Assembly (NCBI GenBank): GCA_002869725.1
Contig: PKTY01000317.1
Location: 1-45,856, forward strand
From: Desulfuromonas sp.
GTDB taxonomy: Bacteria > Desulfobacterota > Desulfuromonadia > Desulfuromonadales > BM103
Reading direction: 5' to 3'
Length of the DNA stretch: 45,856 bases
The notes under the pieces were generated by a model, which worked only from the letters and a program-made list of their open reading frames with translations, did no database searches and was not told where the DNA came from. The stretch's first letter is position 1, and every line of letters starts with the position of its first letter. A program made the position numbers and the translations under genes. This document shows, piece by piece, positions 19,638-31,753 of the stretch.

Positions 19638-19653
19638 GACAGGTTATCCTGTC
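19638..19653. promoter_or_regulatory. Inverted repeat between the cas6-like gene and tgt
   Basis: GACAGG TTAT CCTGTC is a perfect 6-4-6 inverted repeat, 30 bases before the tgt start and about 30 bases from the cas6-like start. It could be an operator serving both divergent genes or a small hairpin in the tgt leader. A weak promoter for tgt, TTGCGA (19606) and TAGAGT (19629), lies just upstream, so the repeat would sit near its transcription start. Confidence 0.4.
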
Positions 19654-19682
19654 AGCCAACCATTCGATCGGTATTCACCTTG

Positions 19683-20828
19683 ATGAACAATCAACCTTCA
19701 CCGCTCCGATTTGAGCTCCTCGCCAAGGATTCCTCATCCCGAGCCAGACGCGGCCGGGTTCATACAGTCAGCGGAACCATTGAAACGCCAATCTTCATGC
19801 CGGTCGGTACCCACGGGGCCCTCAAGGCGATGACTCCCGCCCAGGTCGATGAGGCCGGAGCCCAGATCATTCTGGCCAACACCTACCACCTCCACCTCAA
19901 ACCGGGGGAGGGTTTGGTCGACAAGGCTGGAGGACTGCACCGTTTCATGAACTGGGCAAAGCCGATCCTTACTGACAGCGGTGGATTTCAGGTCTTCTCC
20001 CTGCCCAGAAAAGAGATTACCGACGACGGGGTCTTTTTCAAACACGAAGTGAGCGGCGAGCGTATTTTTCTCGGGCCGAAGGAGGCGACCGTCATTCAAA
20101 ACCTCCTCGGAGCCGATATCATCATGGCCTTCGACGAGTGCATCCCCTACCCGGCCACCCATGACTACGCAGCGAAATCGATCCGTAAAACTTTGCGCTG
20201 GGCCGAGGCCTGTCTCAAGAATCACCAGCGCACGGATCTTCAGGCGCTGTTCGGCATCGTTCAGGGGAGTGTTTACGACGACCTGCGCCGGCAATGCGCC
20301 CAAGCGTTGACAGCCATGGACTTCCCGGGCTATGCGATAGGGGGCGTGAGCGTCGGTGAGGGGCTTGAACTGTTGAAGAAGGTCGTCAACGACACCGAAC
20401 CCTACCTGCCCGAGCACAAGCCCCGCTACCTGATGGGGGTCGGTCTGCCGGAGGATATTCTCGAAAGCATCGAGCGCGGCATGGACATGTTCGATTGCGT
20501 GATCCCGACCCGCTACGCACGGAGCGCAACCCTCTTTACCCGGCGCGGTAAAATCCGCCTCACCAATCGCCGTTACCGGCGCGATTTCTTCCCGGTCGAT
20601 CCAACCTGCGACTGTTACTGCTGCCGCAACTTTACCCGCGCCTACCTGCACCACCTCTACAACGCCAACGAAGTCCTCTCTGCAACCCTGGCAGCCATCC
20701 ACAACGTCCAGTTCTATCTGACGATGGTCGGTGGCGCCCGAACAGCCATCGAGCAGGGCGTCTATACTGAATTCAAACGCGACTTCCTCGACGAATACGG
20801 GCGCGACGACGGTCGTAGCGGAGATTGA
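19683..20828 (+). CDS. tgt: tRNA-guanine(34) transglycosylase Tgt
   Basis: Tgt exchanges guanine 34 for preQ1 in tRNAs with GUN anticodons, in queuosine synthesis. From the ATG at 19683 it has 381 residues. D98 (LTDSGGFQVFSL) and the nucleophile D271 (MFDCVIPTR) are present. The zinc ligands are C309, C311 and C314 (CDCYCCRNFTRAYLHHL) and H340. GIVQGSVY and GGVSVGEGLE complete the pocket. The segment after the nucleophile reads TRYARSATLF, where most bacterial enzymes have TRNARNG; the two arginines are kept but Asn-Gly is replaced by Ser-Ala. No clear ribosome site is seen. The helical-repeat gene follows 31 bases later. Confidence 0.95.
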   Translation: MNNQPSPLRFELLAKDSSSRARRGRVHTVSGTIETPIFMPVGTHGALKAMTPAQVDEAGAQIILANTYHLHLKPGEGLVDKAGGLHRFMNWAKPILTDSGGFQVFSLPRKEITDDGVFFKHEVSGERIFLGPKEATVIQNLLGADIIMAFDECIPYPATHDYAAKSIRKTLRWAEACLKNHQRTDLQALFGIVQGSVYDDLRRQCAQALTAMDFPGYAIGGVSVGEGLELLKKVVNDTEPYLPEHKPRYLMGVGLPEDILESIERGMDMFDCVIPTRYARSATLFTRRGKIRLTNRRYRRDFFPVDPTCDCYCCRNFTRAYLHHLYNANEVLSATLAAIHNVQFYLTMVGGARTAIEQGVYTEFKRDFLDEYGRDDGRSGD

Positions 20829-20859
20829 CGCTCCCGCAGTCGGCCGGCAGAATGGGGCC

Positions 20860-21654
20860 ATGGCTGACACACAACCATCACCCACAATCGACGCCGACCT
20901 CGCGCGCCGACTGCATCGCGCCCTGCTGGCCAGCAGCGAAGAGCTGTTTCAGATCATTCAGGACCCGGCCATGGAGGTCCTGAACAATGCGCTAAAAAAT
21001 CGGCACCTCCATGAAGACCACCTCAAAGCACTCCTCAAGCGCCGCGACCTGCGCGAGAATCTTCTCAAGGCCGTCTATCATCACGACCATCTCAAGCGTA
21101 GCCACGCCCTCAGACTGGCCCTGGTCAAGAACCCGACCACCCCGGGACCGATCGTACTGACCATCCTGCCGCAGCTGCACCTCTTTGAGCTGGTCAACCT
21201 CTGCTTCATGCCCGGCATCACCCCTGATCAGAAATACGCGGTGGAGAGAGCGATTGTGCAGAGGTTGCCGACCACGGAACTTGGCAACCGCATGACTTTG
21301 GCGAGACGGGCGACAGCCACGGTAGTCGGGGAGATTCTCAAGAGCGGCGAGATACAGTTGGTGGAGATCTGTCTGAACAATCCGCGCCTGCGCGAGGTGA
21401 CGATTTTGCAGTTTCTCAACGGGGCAAATTCCACGGCGGAAACCATCTCGATGGTCGCTCGCCACTCGAAATGGAAAACCCGCCCCAACCTGCGGATGGC
21501 GATCCTCAAAAACCGACGCACGCCAGCAGTCTGGTTCACTCTGTTTCTGCCGAGCCTTCGCACCACCGATATCCGCAGCCTGCTCGCCTCACGGCGACTC
21601 AACCCGAACCAGAAAAAACTGACTGAAGGGGAACTTGCTAAACGAGGAAAATGA
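20860..21654 (+). CDS. Helical-repeat protein of unknown function
   Basis: I chose the ATG at 20860 (MADTQPSPTIDADLARRL), 31 bases after tgt; a longer frame would overlap the end of tgt. The 264-residue protein has no signal peptide or membrane helix. It is built of repeated helical units of roughly 30-40 residues with recurring L-x-N and NP turns, for example ALKNRHLHEDHLKALL, LALVKNPTTPGPIVLTIL, ICLNNPRLREVTILQFL and MAILKNRRTPAVWFTLFL. This looks like a HEAT or leucine-rich-variant solenoid used for protein binding. It probably shares a transcript with tgt. The family was not recognised and no catalytic motif is visible. Confidence 0.75.
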   Translation: MADTQPSPTIDADLARRLHRALLASSEELFQIIQDPAMEVLNNALKNRHLHEDHLKALLKRRDLRENLLKAVYHHDHLKRSHALRLALVKNPTTPGPIVLTILPQLHLFELVNLCFMPGITPDQKYAVERAIVQRLPTTELGNRMTLARRATATVVGEILKSGEIQLVEICLNNPRLREVTILQFLNGANSTAETISMVARHSKWKTRPNLRMAILKNRRTPAVWFTLFLPSLRTTDIRSLLASRRLNPNQKKLTEGELAKRGK

Positions 21655-21662
21655 CTTGCTGC

Positions 21663-22445
21663 CTACTCGGCAACCACGAAACCGGCCCCGTACCCCTCCT
21701 GTTCCAGCCGCAGTAGCGCCTGTTGGGCACTATCGATGGCAGCATACTGACCAACCCGAACCCGGTAGAACTTGCGCCCGTTCACCCAGCCTTCGGTCAC
21801 CTGGGCCTGGCCGAAGCGACCTTTCAGTTCGGCCGCCAATCGCAGGGCATTGGCCTGAACGCTAAAAGCGCCGACCTGCACCAGGAAGGGACCAGGCTGG
21901 TAACTGGCCGGCCGCCGGTAACTGACCGCTTGGCCACGCCCCTCACGGTAACCGAGAGCCTCAATCCTCACCGGGGCGGTTCCTGGGCCAACGATATCGA
22001 GCTGTTTGGCTGCACTGTAAGACAGGTCGATGATCCGTCCTTTGACAAAGGGACCGCGATCATTAATGCGCACCACTGTCGAGCGCCCGTTGTTGAGGTT
22101 GGTGACCCGCACGTCGACATTCATCGGCAATGTCTTGTGAGCGGCGGTCATGGCATACATGTCGTAGGTCTCGCCGTTGCTGGTCTTGCGGCCGTGGAAG
22201 TCGCTGCCATACCAGCTGGCAATCCCCTGTTCACTGTAGCCGTTTGCCGAGGGGATCGGCTGGTAGCGCTCACCGTTGACCTCGTAAGGGCGCTGTGTGT
22301 AGTCCTTGGGAGTCGTCTGCCCATCCGTATCAATCACCCGCACCTGATAGCTCGGACCGCCACAAGCGGCCAGCAGACAGCAAGCGAGACAGATCAGCAG
22401 AGAGAGGAGGGGTCTGGACAAAAGCACGTTTCTCGAAAGATGCAA
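21663..22445 (-). CDS. rlpA: RlpA-family septal lytic transglycosylase, lipoprotein
   Basis: RlpA cleaves peptidoglycan lacking stem peptides at the division septum. The protein of about 260 residues has a lipoprotein signal ending in the lipobox LLAAC, a double-psi beta-barrel domain (about residues 72-165: [19 protein letters not shown], with the acidic residue in [10 protein letters not shown]) and a C-terminal SPOR domain (about 183-258: [18 protein letters not shown]), which binds denuded septal glycan. The start is uncertain: the frame begins with TTG at 22445, with GTG and TTG codons a few residues inside, and none has a good ribosome site. It converges on the helical-repeat gene with an 8-base gap. 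Confidence 0.93.
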   Translation of the reverse strand: MHLSRNVLLSRPLLSLLICLACCLLAACGGPSYQVRVIDTDGQTTPKDYTQRPYEVNGERYQPIPSANGYSEQGIASWYGSDFHGRKTSNGETYDMYAMTAAHKTLPMNVDVRVTNLNNGRSTVVRINDRGPFVKGRIIDLSYSAAKQLDIVGPGTAPVRIEALGYREGRGQAVSYRRPASYQPGPFLVQVGAFSVQANALRLAAELKGRFGQAQVTEGWVNGRKFYRVRVGQYAAIDSAQQALLRLEQEGYGAGFVVAE

Positions 22446-22503
22446 GAGATGATGACAGGCAATCTCGGCCTAACCTAAGAAAACCCGCCGCCGTCATCGC
22501 CCA

Positions 22504-23469
22504 TCAGGCGTTTGGCTGGTCCTGGATCACCGACATCGCCCGGAACTTCTGGTAGCGCTGCTCGACCAGTTCCTCACCGGAGAGCTGTTTGAGTTCGGCA
22601 AGGTGTCGACGCAGCACCCTTTTGAGAGCCTCGGCAGCCCCCCCATGGTCGTTGTGGGCGCCACCGACCGGTTCCGGGATGACCTCGTCAATGATACAGC
22701 CCAGTTCGGCGATATCGGCGGCGGTCAATTTCAACGCCTCGGCCGCTTCAGGGCCACGTGTGCCATCACTCCACAGGATCGCCGCGCACCCTTCTGGCGA
22801 GATCACCGAGTAGACCGAATACTGCATCATCAGCACCCGGTTACCGACGGCGATCGCCAGGGCGCCACCCGACCCCCCTTCGCCGGTGATGGTGACGATC
22901 ACCGGTACCGACAAGGTCGCCATCTCCCGTAGATTGCGGGCAATCGCCTCGGCCTGGCCACGCTCCTCGGCACCGATCCCCGGAAAGGCTCCCGGGGTAT
23001 CGACAAAGGTGAAGATAGGCAAGCCGAACTGCTCGGCCATCTGCATTACCCGTAACGCTTTGCGGTAACCTTCAGGGTTGGGCATTCCGAAGTTGCGGTA
23101 GACCTTCTCTTTGGTATCTCGCCCTTTCTGATGGCCGATGATTGCGCAGGGTTCGCCGTCGAAACGGGCGAAGCCACAGACCAGGGCCGGGTCATCGCGA
23201 AAATTGCGGTCGCCATGGACCTCAAACCACTCGGTAAACATGTTGCTGATGTAATCGAGGGTATAGGGCCGGCTCTGGTGGCGAGCCAGCTGGGTCCGCT
23301 GCCAGCGGCTCAGGTTGGAGAAAATCTCCTCACGCAACTTGTCGGATTTTTTAACCAGTTTTTGGATGTCACTGGAAAAATCGACGCTTTCCGTCGAATA
23401 GTCGCGCAGTTCGCGAATCTTCTGTTCCAGTTCAACCAAAGGCTTTTCGAAATCGAGGTAATACTGCAT
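22504..23469 (-). CDS. accA: Acetyl-CoA carboxylase carboxyltransferase subunit alpha
   Basis: AccA and AccD together move the carboxyl group from biotin to acetyl-CoA, the committed step of fatty acid synthesis. The ATG at 23469 ([18 protein letters not shown]) has GGGAGGAG upstream and gives 321 residues, the normal length. Visible family segments are [72 protein letters not shown] and the glycine-rich [15 protein letters not shown] that forms the oxyanion hole. It lies 79 bases after dnaE on the same strand, as in E. coli. No clear terminator separates them. Confidence 0.97.
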   Translation of the reverse strand: MQYYLDFEKPLVELEQKIRELRDYSTESVDFSSDIQKLVKKSDKLREEIFSNLSRWQRTQLARHQSRPYTLDYISNMFTEWFEVHGDRNFRDDPALVCGFARFDGEPCAIIGHQKGRDTKEKVYRNFGMPNPEGYRKALRVMQMAEQFGLPIFTFVDTPGAFPGIGAEERGQAEAIARNLREMATLSVPVIVTITGEGGSGGALAIAVGNRVLMMQYSVYSVISPEGCAAILWSDGTRGPEAAEALKLTAADIAELGCIIDEVIPEPVGGAHNDHGGAAEALKRVLRRHLAELKQLSGEELVEQRYQKFRAMSVIQDQPNA

Positions 23470-23548
23470 CAAAACTCCTCCCGGCTTCGACAAATCGCCC
23501 GTTCAGCCAGATTCAGGCAATGCCCAGCACGTTACGACAAAAATAGAG

Positions 23549-27058
<3,510 letters not shown>

Positions 27059-27095
27059 GAATCCGGTCCTTGCAGAACGGGGAATTGGACGATGC

Positions 27096-27677
27096 TCAGA
27101 GCACCTCGACCCCGAATTCATTGAGCATGTCGACCAGACGGATCAGCGGCAGACCGATCAGGGTCGTGTAATCGGTCCCCTCCAACTCTTCCATCAGGGC
27201 GATCCCCAACCCTTCAACCTTGAAGGAACCGGCACAGTCGACTGGGTTCTCCTGATGCACATAGTGGGTGATCTGTTGATCGCTCAACGTGCGCAGGGTG
27301 ACCGAAAAGGTGCTGTAATCGACGCTGTGCTCGCCCGTGGCCGCATCGAAAACCGCAAGGCCGGTATAAAAAGTGTGCTTGCGCCCCTGCATCTCCTTGA
27401 GCTGTTCGATGGCTTTCTCCGCTGAACCCGGTTTGCCGAGCACTCGACTGCGGGTATCGACGAAGACCTGATCCGAGCCGATGATCAGGGCGTCAGGGTA
27501 TTTGTCGCGCAAGCTTCTGGCCTTGTGCAAAGCCTGATGCTTGACCAGCAGTTCCGGGGCCACGCTCGAATCGAGACGCTCCTGGTAGAGGGGGGCGGCC
27601 ACATGGAAGCTGAGCTGCAGTTGACGCATCAGCTGCAGGCGATAGGGGCTGGTGGAAGCCAAAACAAGAGTGCGCAT
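27096..27677 (-). CDS. Maf-family nucleoside triphosphate pyrophosphatase, YceF type
   Basis: The ATG at 27677 has GGAAGG upstream and gives 193 residues. The family start LVLASTSPYRLQLMRQL, the catalytic aspartate region IIGSDQVFVD and GKPGSAEKAIEQL are visible. The stretch HTFYTGLAVFDAATGEH and CAGSFKVEGLGIALMEELEG match the YceF (MafB) branch, whose E. coli member hydrolyses 7-methyl-GTP. That activity is inferred from the branch. Maf proteins remove modified nucleotides and some affect septum formation. It lies 37 bases before dnaE on the same strand. Confidence 0.92.
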   Translation of the reverse strand: MRTLVLASTSPYRLQLMRQLQLSFHVAAPLYQERLDSSVAPELLVKHQALHKARSLRDKYPDALIIGSDQVFVDTRSRVLGKPGSAEKAIEQLKEMQGRKHTFYTGLAVFDAATGEHSVDYSTFSVTLRTLSDQQITHYVHQENPVDCAGSFKVEGLGIALMEELEGTDYTTLIGLPLIRLVDMLNEFGVEVL

Positions 27678-27739
27678 GGGAACCTTCCGCAATGGATTAG
27701 GTGCCCATTCTTACCCCACTCGCAAGCGGATTGCAATCG

Positions 27740-28114
27740 TCAGGCAGCCCCTTGCCATAACCCCCTGTTTTCACGGACCCAGGAATGAAACGAGTAGGCA
27801 CCGTTATAACCTGCATTGGGGAGATCGTGGCGCACTTGGCAATCGGCAGCAGACTTCAGGCTGGCGAGCAGTTCCTGACCTAACTGCCTGATGTTGCACC
27901 GATTCGCGAACTCTCGGAAACCTGTCCCTCCCAACCAGCTATCGGCAAAAGTGACCTCCTGGCAGCTTCCACTAAACTCGACCAGCACTTCTCCTTCGTA
28001 CTGGCCATCGCCGATTGTTGCGCAGACACGCAGACCTGTTGCCGTACGCTCTGTGGCATAGAGTTCGAAATAGACCGCCCGACCGTCATCCGATGGGGTT
28101 GCAAGATAGACCAT
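27740..28114 (-). CDS. Small protein of unknown function
   Basis: A 124-residue protein that I do not recognise. A good ribosome site, GGGAGGTGCAGC, precedes the ATG at 28114, which argues that it is real. There is no signal peptide or membrane helix. The sequence is mixed, with aromatic residues in the first strand-like part (MVYLATPSDDGRAVYFELYA) and near the end (YSFHSWVRENRGLW), and three cysteines. It sits between the importer permease and maf, separated by more than 60 bases on each side. A palindrome lies about 50 bases upstream. Confidence 0.6.
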   Translation of the reverse strand: MVYLATPSDDGRAVYFELYATERTATGLRVCATIGDGQYEGEVLVEFSGSCQEVTFADSWLGGTGFREFANRCNIRQLGQELLASLKSAADCQVRHDLPNAGYNGAYSFHSWVRENRGLWQGAA

Positions 28115-28161
28115 GCTGCACCTCCCGCGCTCAACAAGTTGAGTTCAGGATAGCCATTAAC

Positions 28162-28178
28162 GTGACACAATAAGTCAC
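28162..28178. promoter_or_regulatory. Inverted repeat upstream of the small unknown gene
   Basis: GTGAC ACAATAA GTCAC is a perfect inverted repeat with 5-base arms and an AT-rich 7-base centre. It lies in the 126-base gap between the permease gene and the small unknown gene, about 50 bases before the ATG of the latter. The form suits a dimeric transcription factor. It resembles a CRP/FNR-type half-site pair but the spacing is not the E. coli one. The rest of the gap shows no further clear signal. Confidence 0.35.
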
Positions 28179-28240
28179 ACCATAAAATTCGAGATCAGGG
28201 AATGGTTTACCACGGAAGCGCTGCGAGTCATCTTCTGCCA

Positions 28241-29215
28241 TCACCCCCTTCGGATGCGCGGGTCAGCGATGGCGTAGCCGATGTCGGCCAGCAGGTTGCC
28301 AACCAGGGTCAGAAAGGCGCCGATCACCAGAATTCCCATGATCAGTGGATAGTCGCGCATCATCACCCCGTCATAGAAGAGCTTACCCATGCCGGGGATG
28401 GCGAAGATGGTCTCGAAGATCACACTGCCGCCGATCAGCCCCGGCACCGACAAGCCAAGGATAGTAATCACCGGTAGCAATGCGTTGCGCAGAGCGTGTT
28501 TACCGATCACCTGCCGCTCCGACAGGCCCTTGGCCCGGGCGGTGAGGATATAGTCCTGGCGGATCACTTCGAGCATGTTGGAGCGCATGTAGCGGGAGAA
28601 GCCGGCCAAACCACCGAAGGCCGAAACGAAGACCGGCAGGATCAGGTGATGCACGTAGTCCCAGAGTTGGCCGGCAAGGCTCAAGTATTCGTGACCGATC
28701 GATTTAAGACCGGCAATCGGGAACAGACCAAAACGCACCCCGAGATAGTCCATCAGCAGCAGCGCCAGCCAGAACGACGGCATGGCAAAACCGATAAACA
28801 CAAAGATCGTGGTCGAACGATCGAACAGGGAGTTGCGACGCACCGCTGAAAGGATACCAATGGGGATGGAAACCGCGAGAATCACCAGGATCGACAATAC
28901 ATTAATCATAATGGTGACCGGCAACCGCTCGGCAACCTTGTCGAGGACCGGGCGATGATCGAGAGCGAAAGATTCGCCAAAGTCGAGCCTCACCAGACGC
29001 GACAGCCAGATTCCGTATTGCACTGGCAGCGGCTTGTCGAGATCGTAGCGCTCCCGCAACCGCTCGCGCATCTCGGCACTGGCTTTAGGATTGAGGTCGG
29101 TCTGCAGATCGGTCGGCTCGCCCGGCGCCAGGTGAATCACCACGAAACTGATCAGGGTAATGCCGATCAGCATCGGCAGCATCATCAGCAGCCGTTTGAC
29201 AAGGTAAATCAGCAT
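28241..29215 (-). CDS. Oligopeptide/dipeptide-type ABC transporter permease (AppB/OppB/DppB family)
   Basis: A 324-residue inner-membrane permease with about six helices, starting with the family N-terminus [20 protein letters not shown] and [11 protein letters not shown]. The cytoplasmic EAA-type loop that contacts the ATPase is near [20 protein letters not shown] (about residues 220-245), followed by [17 protein letters not shown]. It is 75 bases downstream of the binding-lipoprotein gene and surely works with it. The second permease (OppC type) and the ATPases that would complete the importer are absent here. They must be elsewhere, or shared with another system. Confidence 0.93.
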   Translation of the reverse strand: MLIYLVKRLLMMLPMLIGITLISFVVIHLAPGEPTDLQTDLNPKASAEMRERLRERYDLDKPLPVQYGIWLSRLVRLDFGESFALDHRPVLDKVAERLPVTIMINVLSILVILAVSIPIGILSAVRRNSLFDRSTTIFVFIGFAMPSFWLALLLMDYLGVRFGLFPIAGLKSIGHEYLSLAGQLWDYVHHLILPVFVSAFGGLAGFSRYMRSNMLEVIRQDYILTARAKGLSERQVIGKHALRNALLPVITILGLSVPGLIGGSVIFETIFAIPGMGKLFYDGVMMRDYPLIMGILVIGAFLTLVGNLLADIGYAIADPRIRRG

Positions 29216-29290
29216 GGCAGTCTCTCACCGTCACCAACGCGGCGGGCTGAAAGGGAAGCGTTCTCCATAAACGATCCAGCGGATTTCAAT

Positions 29291-30901
29291 TCACCGCGCG
29301 TATTTCTGCTCGCTCTTCGGCACGTACCATTTGATGAAGTTGTGGGTGATGCCGGCCGGAGCGGGTTCGATGCCGCGGAATCTTTTGGCCACAGCCGGCA
29401 AGGCTTCACCCACATAGAGAAAGGTGTAAGGCTGCTCAGTAGCAAGTATCTCCTGAAAGCGGTCGTAGATCCGCTTTCGTTCATCCTGGTCGAAGGTTCT
29501 CCGTCCACGCTCAAGGAGTTCATCGACCTCGGCGTTGCGGTAGTGAATGAAGTTCAGCTCGCGCGGCGCGGTCTTGCTCGAGTGCCAGATATTGTACTGG
29601 TCGGGCTCGGGTCCTCCGGTCCAACCGAGGATGGTAGCGTCGAAGTTTCCGGTAAAAATGAACTCCTTGAGAAAGGTCGCCCACTCGACAACCCGGATCT
29701 TGACCTCCATCCCGATTTCCTTGAGGCGCCGCTGAATGATCTCCGCCGATTTGGCACGCAGATCGTTCCCCTGGTTAGTGATGATAGTGAAGCTGAACGG
29801 AACTCCCTGCCTGTCGAGAATTCCATCCCCATCGCTGTCGGTCCAGCCTGCCTCGGACAGCAGCGCCCGGGCCTTGTCAGGATCGTGAGCATAACGCTGT
29901 ACCTCGCGGTTGTACCACCACAGGTCTGGCTTATAAGGACCGGTCGCTGCCTGTCCCAGCCCGAGCAGCACGCCATCGATCAACTCTTGCTTATCGATGG
30001 CCAAGGAGATCGCCTGGCGAACTCGCTGGTCCTGAAACAGCGGCTTTTCCAGATTATATCCGAGATAGGTGTAGCTGAAGGCGAGATAACGGTATTTATT
30101 GAAGTTGCGGCTGAATGCCGGCGTGTCGGTCTGGGTCTGGAACTGAATCGGCGTCAGCCCCATGAAATCGAGTCCTCCCGACTGCAGCTCCAGAAACTGG
30201 GTAGAGAGGTCAGGGATGATCCGGTAGATCACCCGGTTAATGTAGGGGCGCCCTTCGAAGTAACTGTCGTTGGCCTCCAGCACCAGCTTTTCGCCCGAAT
30301 CCCACTGTTTGAAGCGAAACGGCCCGGTGCCGATCGGCGCACGGGTCAGAGGGCTTTGAGTGACATCTGCACTCTCAAGAAGATGTTTGGGATGAATTGA
30401 AGTCGACCAGCTTTCAAGAGCCGGCGCGTAGGGGCGAGCATAGCTGACCTTGAAGGTGTAATCATCCGGGGTCTCGGCCGAGGCGACCTGCAGAAAATCT
30501 TCGGCGTAGGAGGTCGGCACCTCGGGGTTGGTATAGAGTTGATAGGTAAACATGACATCGGCACTGGTAAAGGGTGCACCGTCATGCCAGGTCACCCCCT
30601 TGCGGAGATGGAAGGTGATGGTCAGGTTGTCTTCGGAGATATCCCAGGATTCGGCCAGAACCCCTTCCAGCTTGAGGTTTTTGTCGTAGCGCAGCAGTCC
30701 GTTGTAGACCAGGCCATTGATGTCGCTCGACGCCGAATCGGAAGAGAGCACCGGCAGCAGATTGCTCGGTTCGCCGATCGACGCTTCGATGAAGGTGTCA
30801 CCGGCCGCTGGTCTAGCGGCCTCCCCTTCGGCGGGGATCACTGCAGTCTGCTGCTCACAGGCCATGAGCAACAACATCAGAACAGACCATAGTAAGCGCA
30901 T
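29291..30901 (-). CDS. ABC transporter substrate-binding lipoprotein, family 5 (oligopeptide type)
   Basis: A protein of about 536 residues with a lipoprotein signal, RLLWSVLMLLLMAC, then a short linker and the family 5 binding fold (about residues 35-530). Typical segments are EASIGEPSNLLPVLSSDS, AESWDISEDNLTITFHLRKG, VTWHDGAPFTSADVMFTYQL and VRQAISLAIDKQELIDG. Substrates of the family are peptides, nickel chelates or sugars; the sequence does not tell which. The ATG at 30901 has GGAG 8 bases upstream. It follows the LolB-like gene by 48 bases and precedes the permease. Confidence 0.93.
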   Translation of the reverse strand: MRLLWSVLMLLLMACEQQTAVIPAEGEAARPAAGDTFIEASIGEPSNLLPVLSSDSASSDINGLVYNGLLRYDKNLKLEGVLAESWDISEDNLTITFHLRKGVTWHDGAPFTSADVMFTYQLYTNPEVPTSYAEDFLQVASAETPDDYTFKVSYARPYAPALESWSTSIHPKHLLESADVTQSPLTRAPIGTGPFRFKQWDSGEKLVLEANDSYFEGRPYINRVIYRIIPDLSTQFLELQSGGLDFMGLTPIQFQTQTDTPAFSRNFNKYRYLAFSYTYLGYNLEKPLFQDQRVRQAISLAIDKQELIDGVLLGLGQAATGPYKPDLWWYNREVQRYAHDPDKARALLSEAGWTDSDGDGILDRQGVPFSFTIITNQGNDLRAKSAEIIQRRLKEIGMEVKIRVVEWATFLKEFIFTGNFDATILGWTGGPEPDQYNIWHSSKTAPRELNFIHYRNAEVDELLERGRRTFDQDERKRIYDRFQEILATEQPYTFLYVGEALPAVAKRFRGIEPAPAGITHNFIKWYVPKSEQKYAR

Positions 30902-30949
30902 CACATACTCTCCATGTTATTGAGTCGCCTAAGTCAAAAGGCCGGCTCC

Positions 30950-31753
30950 CTACCCGTTTTCACCATCGAGCTCAATGATAGTGGTCCCAAGTGGAGGTTG
31001 CAGCTGAAAAAGACCCGGCCGAAATTTAAGGTTCCGTTTCTGTTCAGAGAAATCGAGTCTGACGACAGTTTTTGCCCGGGGAGAACTCAGTTCAAACCGG
31101 GCGGGAAAACCAGCGACTAAACGCCCGTGGTCAAAATAGCGCATGACAAGCGGATATCCCCTCACAAAGGAGTGGATAGCCGTCAAACGCCCCGACGCAT
31201 CGAAATAGAGACGCTGAGGAGGCGTTGAGTCAACGACATCAAGCACCCAGCCACCATCAGGCTGAGCGTAAGTATTAAAACCGCCACCGTTCAGCAGTGG
31301 CGTCTGACAGAGGAGCAGGCCAACCAGGGCTGATGGTCGTAGCGGGATACGGGTAAAGCGGCGCAGGTTTTCGGCGCTGGCCCGGCCCCGGTAGAAAATG
31401 TTCTGAGCCGGCAACAGGACATTCAATTCAGCCTTATTGGCGACCAGAGTAAGCAACGGAACTCCGAACGGACTCAAGCTTTCGGCACGAAAGTGAGCAG
31501 GAGACTCAGCGAGCAAGACCTGGTTGCCCTTGAATGTGCTGCCAGGAGAATCAACCTCTATGTGGGCCACCCCCTGGACGGAAGAGAATGAACCGACCCG
31601 GTCCGACCAGTTGGCGACCAGTTCTCTGCCAATTCGGTCTTCAACTCTTGATCCGGGTGGAGGTTCAATAATCGCCGAGCAGGAGCAAAGCAGCCCCAGA
31701 GAGCAGACAGCGATGAGTAGCAGGAGCGATTTATTGGTGAGTTGAGAGAGCAT
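30950..31753 (-). CDS. DUF4292/LolB-like lipoprotein
   Basis: From the ATG at 31753 the protein has 267 residues; a longer start at 31777 is possible. It has a lipoprotein signal (LLLLIAVCSLGLLCSC) and then a beta-rich domain. Segments such as SVQGVAHIEVDSPGSTFKG, FRAESLSPFGVPLLTLVANK and RRFTRIPLRPSALVGLLLC fit the DUF4292 family, which shares its fold with the outer-membrane lipoprotein receptor LolB and with LppX. A role in handling lipoproteins or lipids in the periplasm is inferred. The start overlaps the end of the TPR gene by 23 bases, so the two are coupled. Confidence 0.8.
   Translation of the reverse strand: MLSQLTNKSLLLLIAVCSLGLLCSCSAIIEPPPGSRVEDRIGRELVANWSDRVGSFSSVQGVAHIEVDSPGSTFKGNQVLLAESPAHFRAESLSPFGVPLLTLVANKAELNVLLPAQNIFYRGRASAENLRRFTRIPLRPSALVGLLLCQTPLLNGGGFNTYAQPDGGWVLDVVDSTPPQRLYFDASGRLTAIHSFVRGYPLVMRYFDHGRLVAGFPARFELSSPRAKTVVRLDFSEQKRNLKFRPGLFQLQPPLGTTIIELDGENG

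Noticed and set aside
18583-19682. A CRISPR array or other cas genes beside the cas6-like gene
   Set aside because: I looked for regularly spaced repeats in the gaps on both sides and in the whole window and saw none. The neighbours are zinc-ribbon and tgt genes.
19734-20885. A 383-codon open frame on the minus strand across tgt
   Set aside because: It is antisense to an intact tgt gene with all catalytic and zinc residues and shows no recognisable domain.
28162-28178. A canonical CRP site
   Set aside because: The arms GTGAC/GTCAC with a 7-base centre do not fit TGTGA-N6-TCACA. I kept it only as an unassigned inverted repeat.
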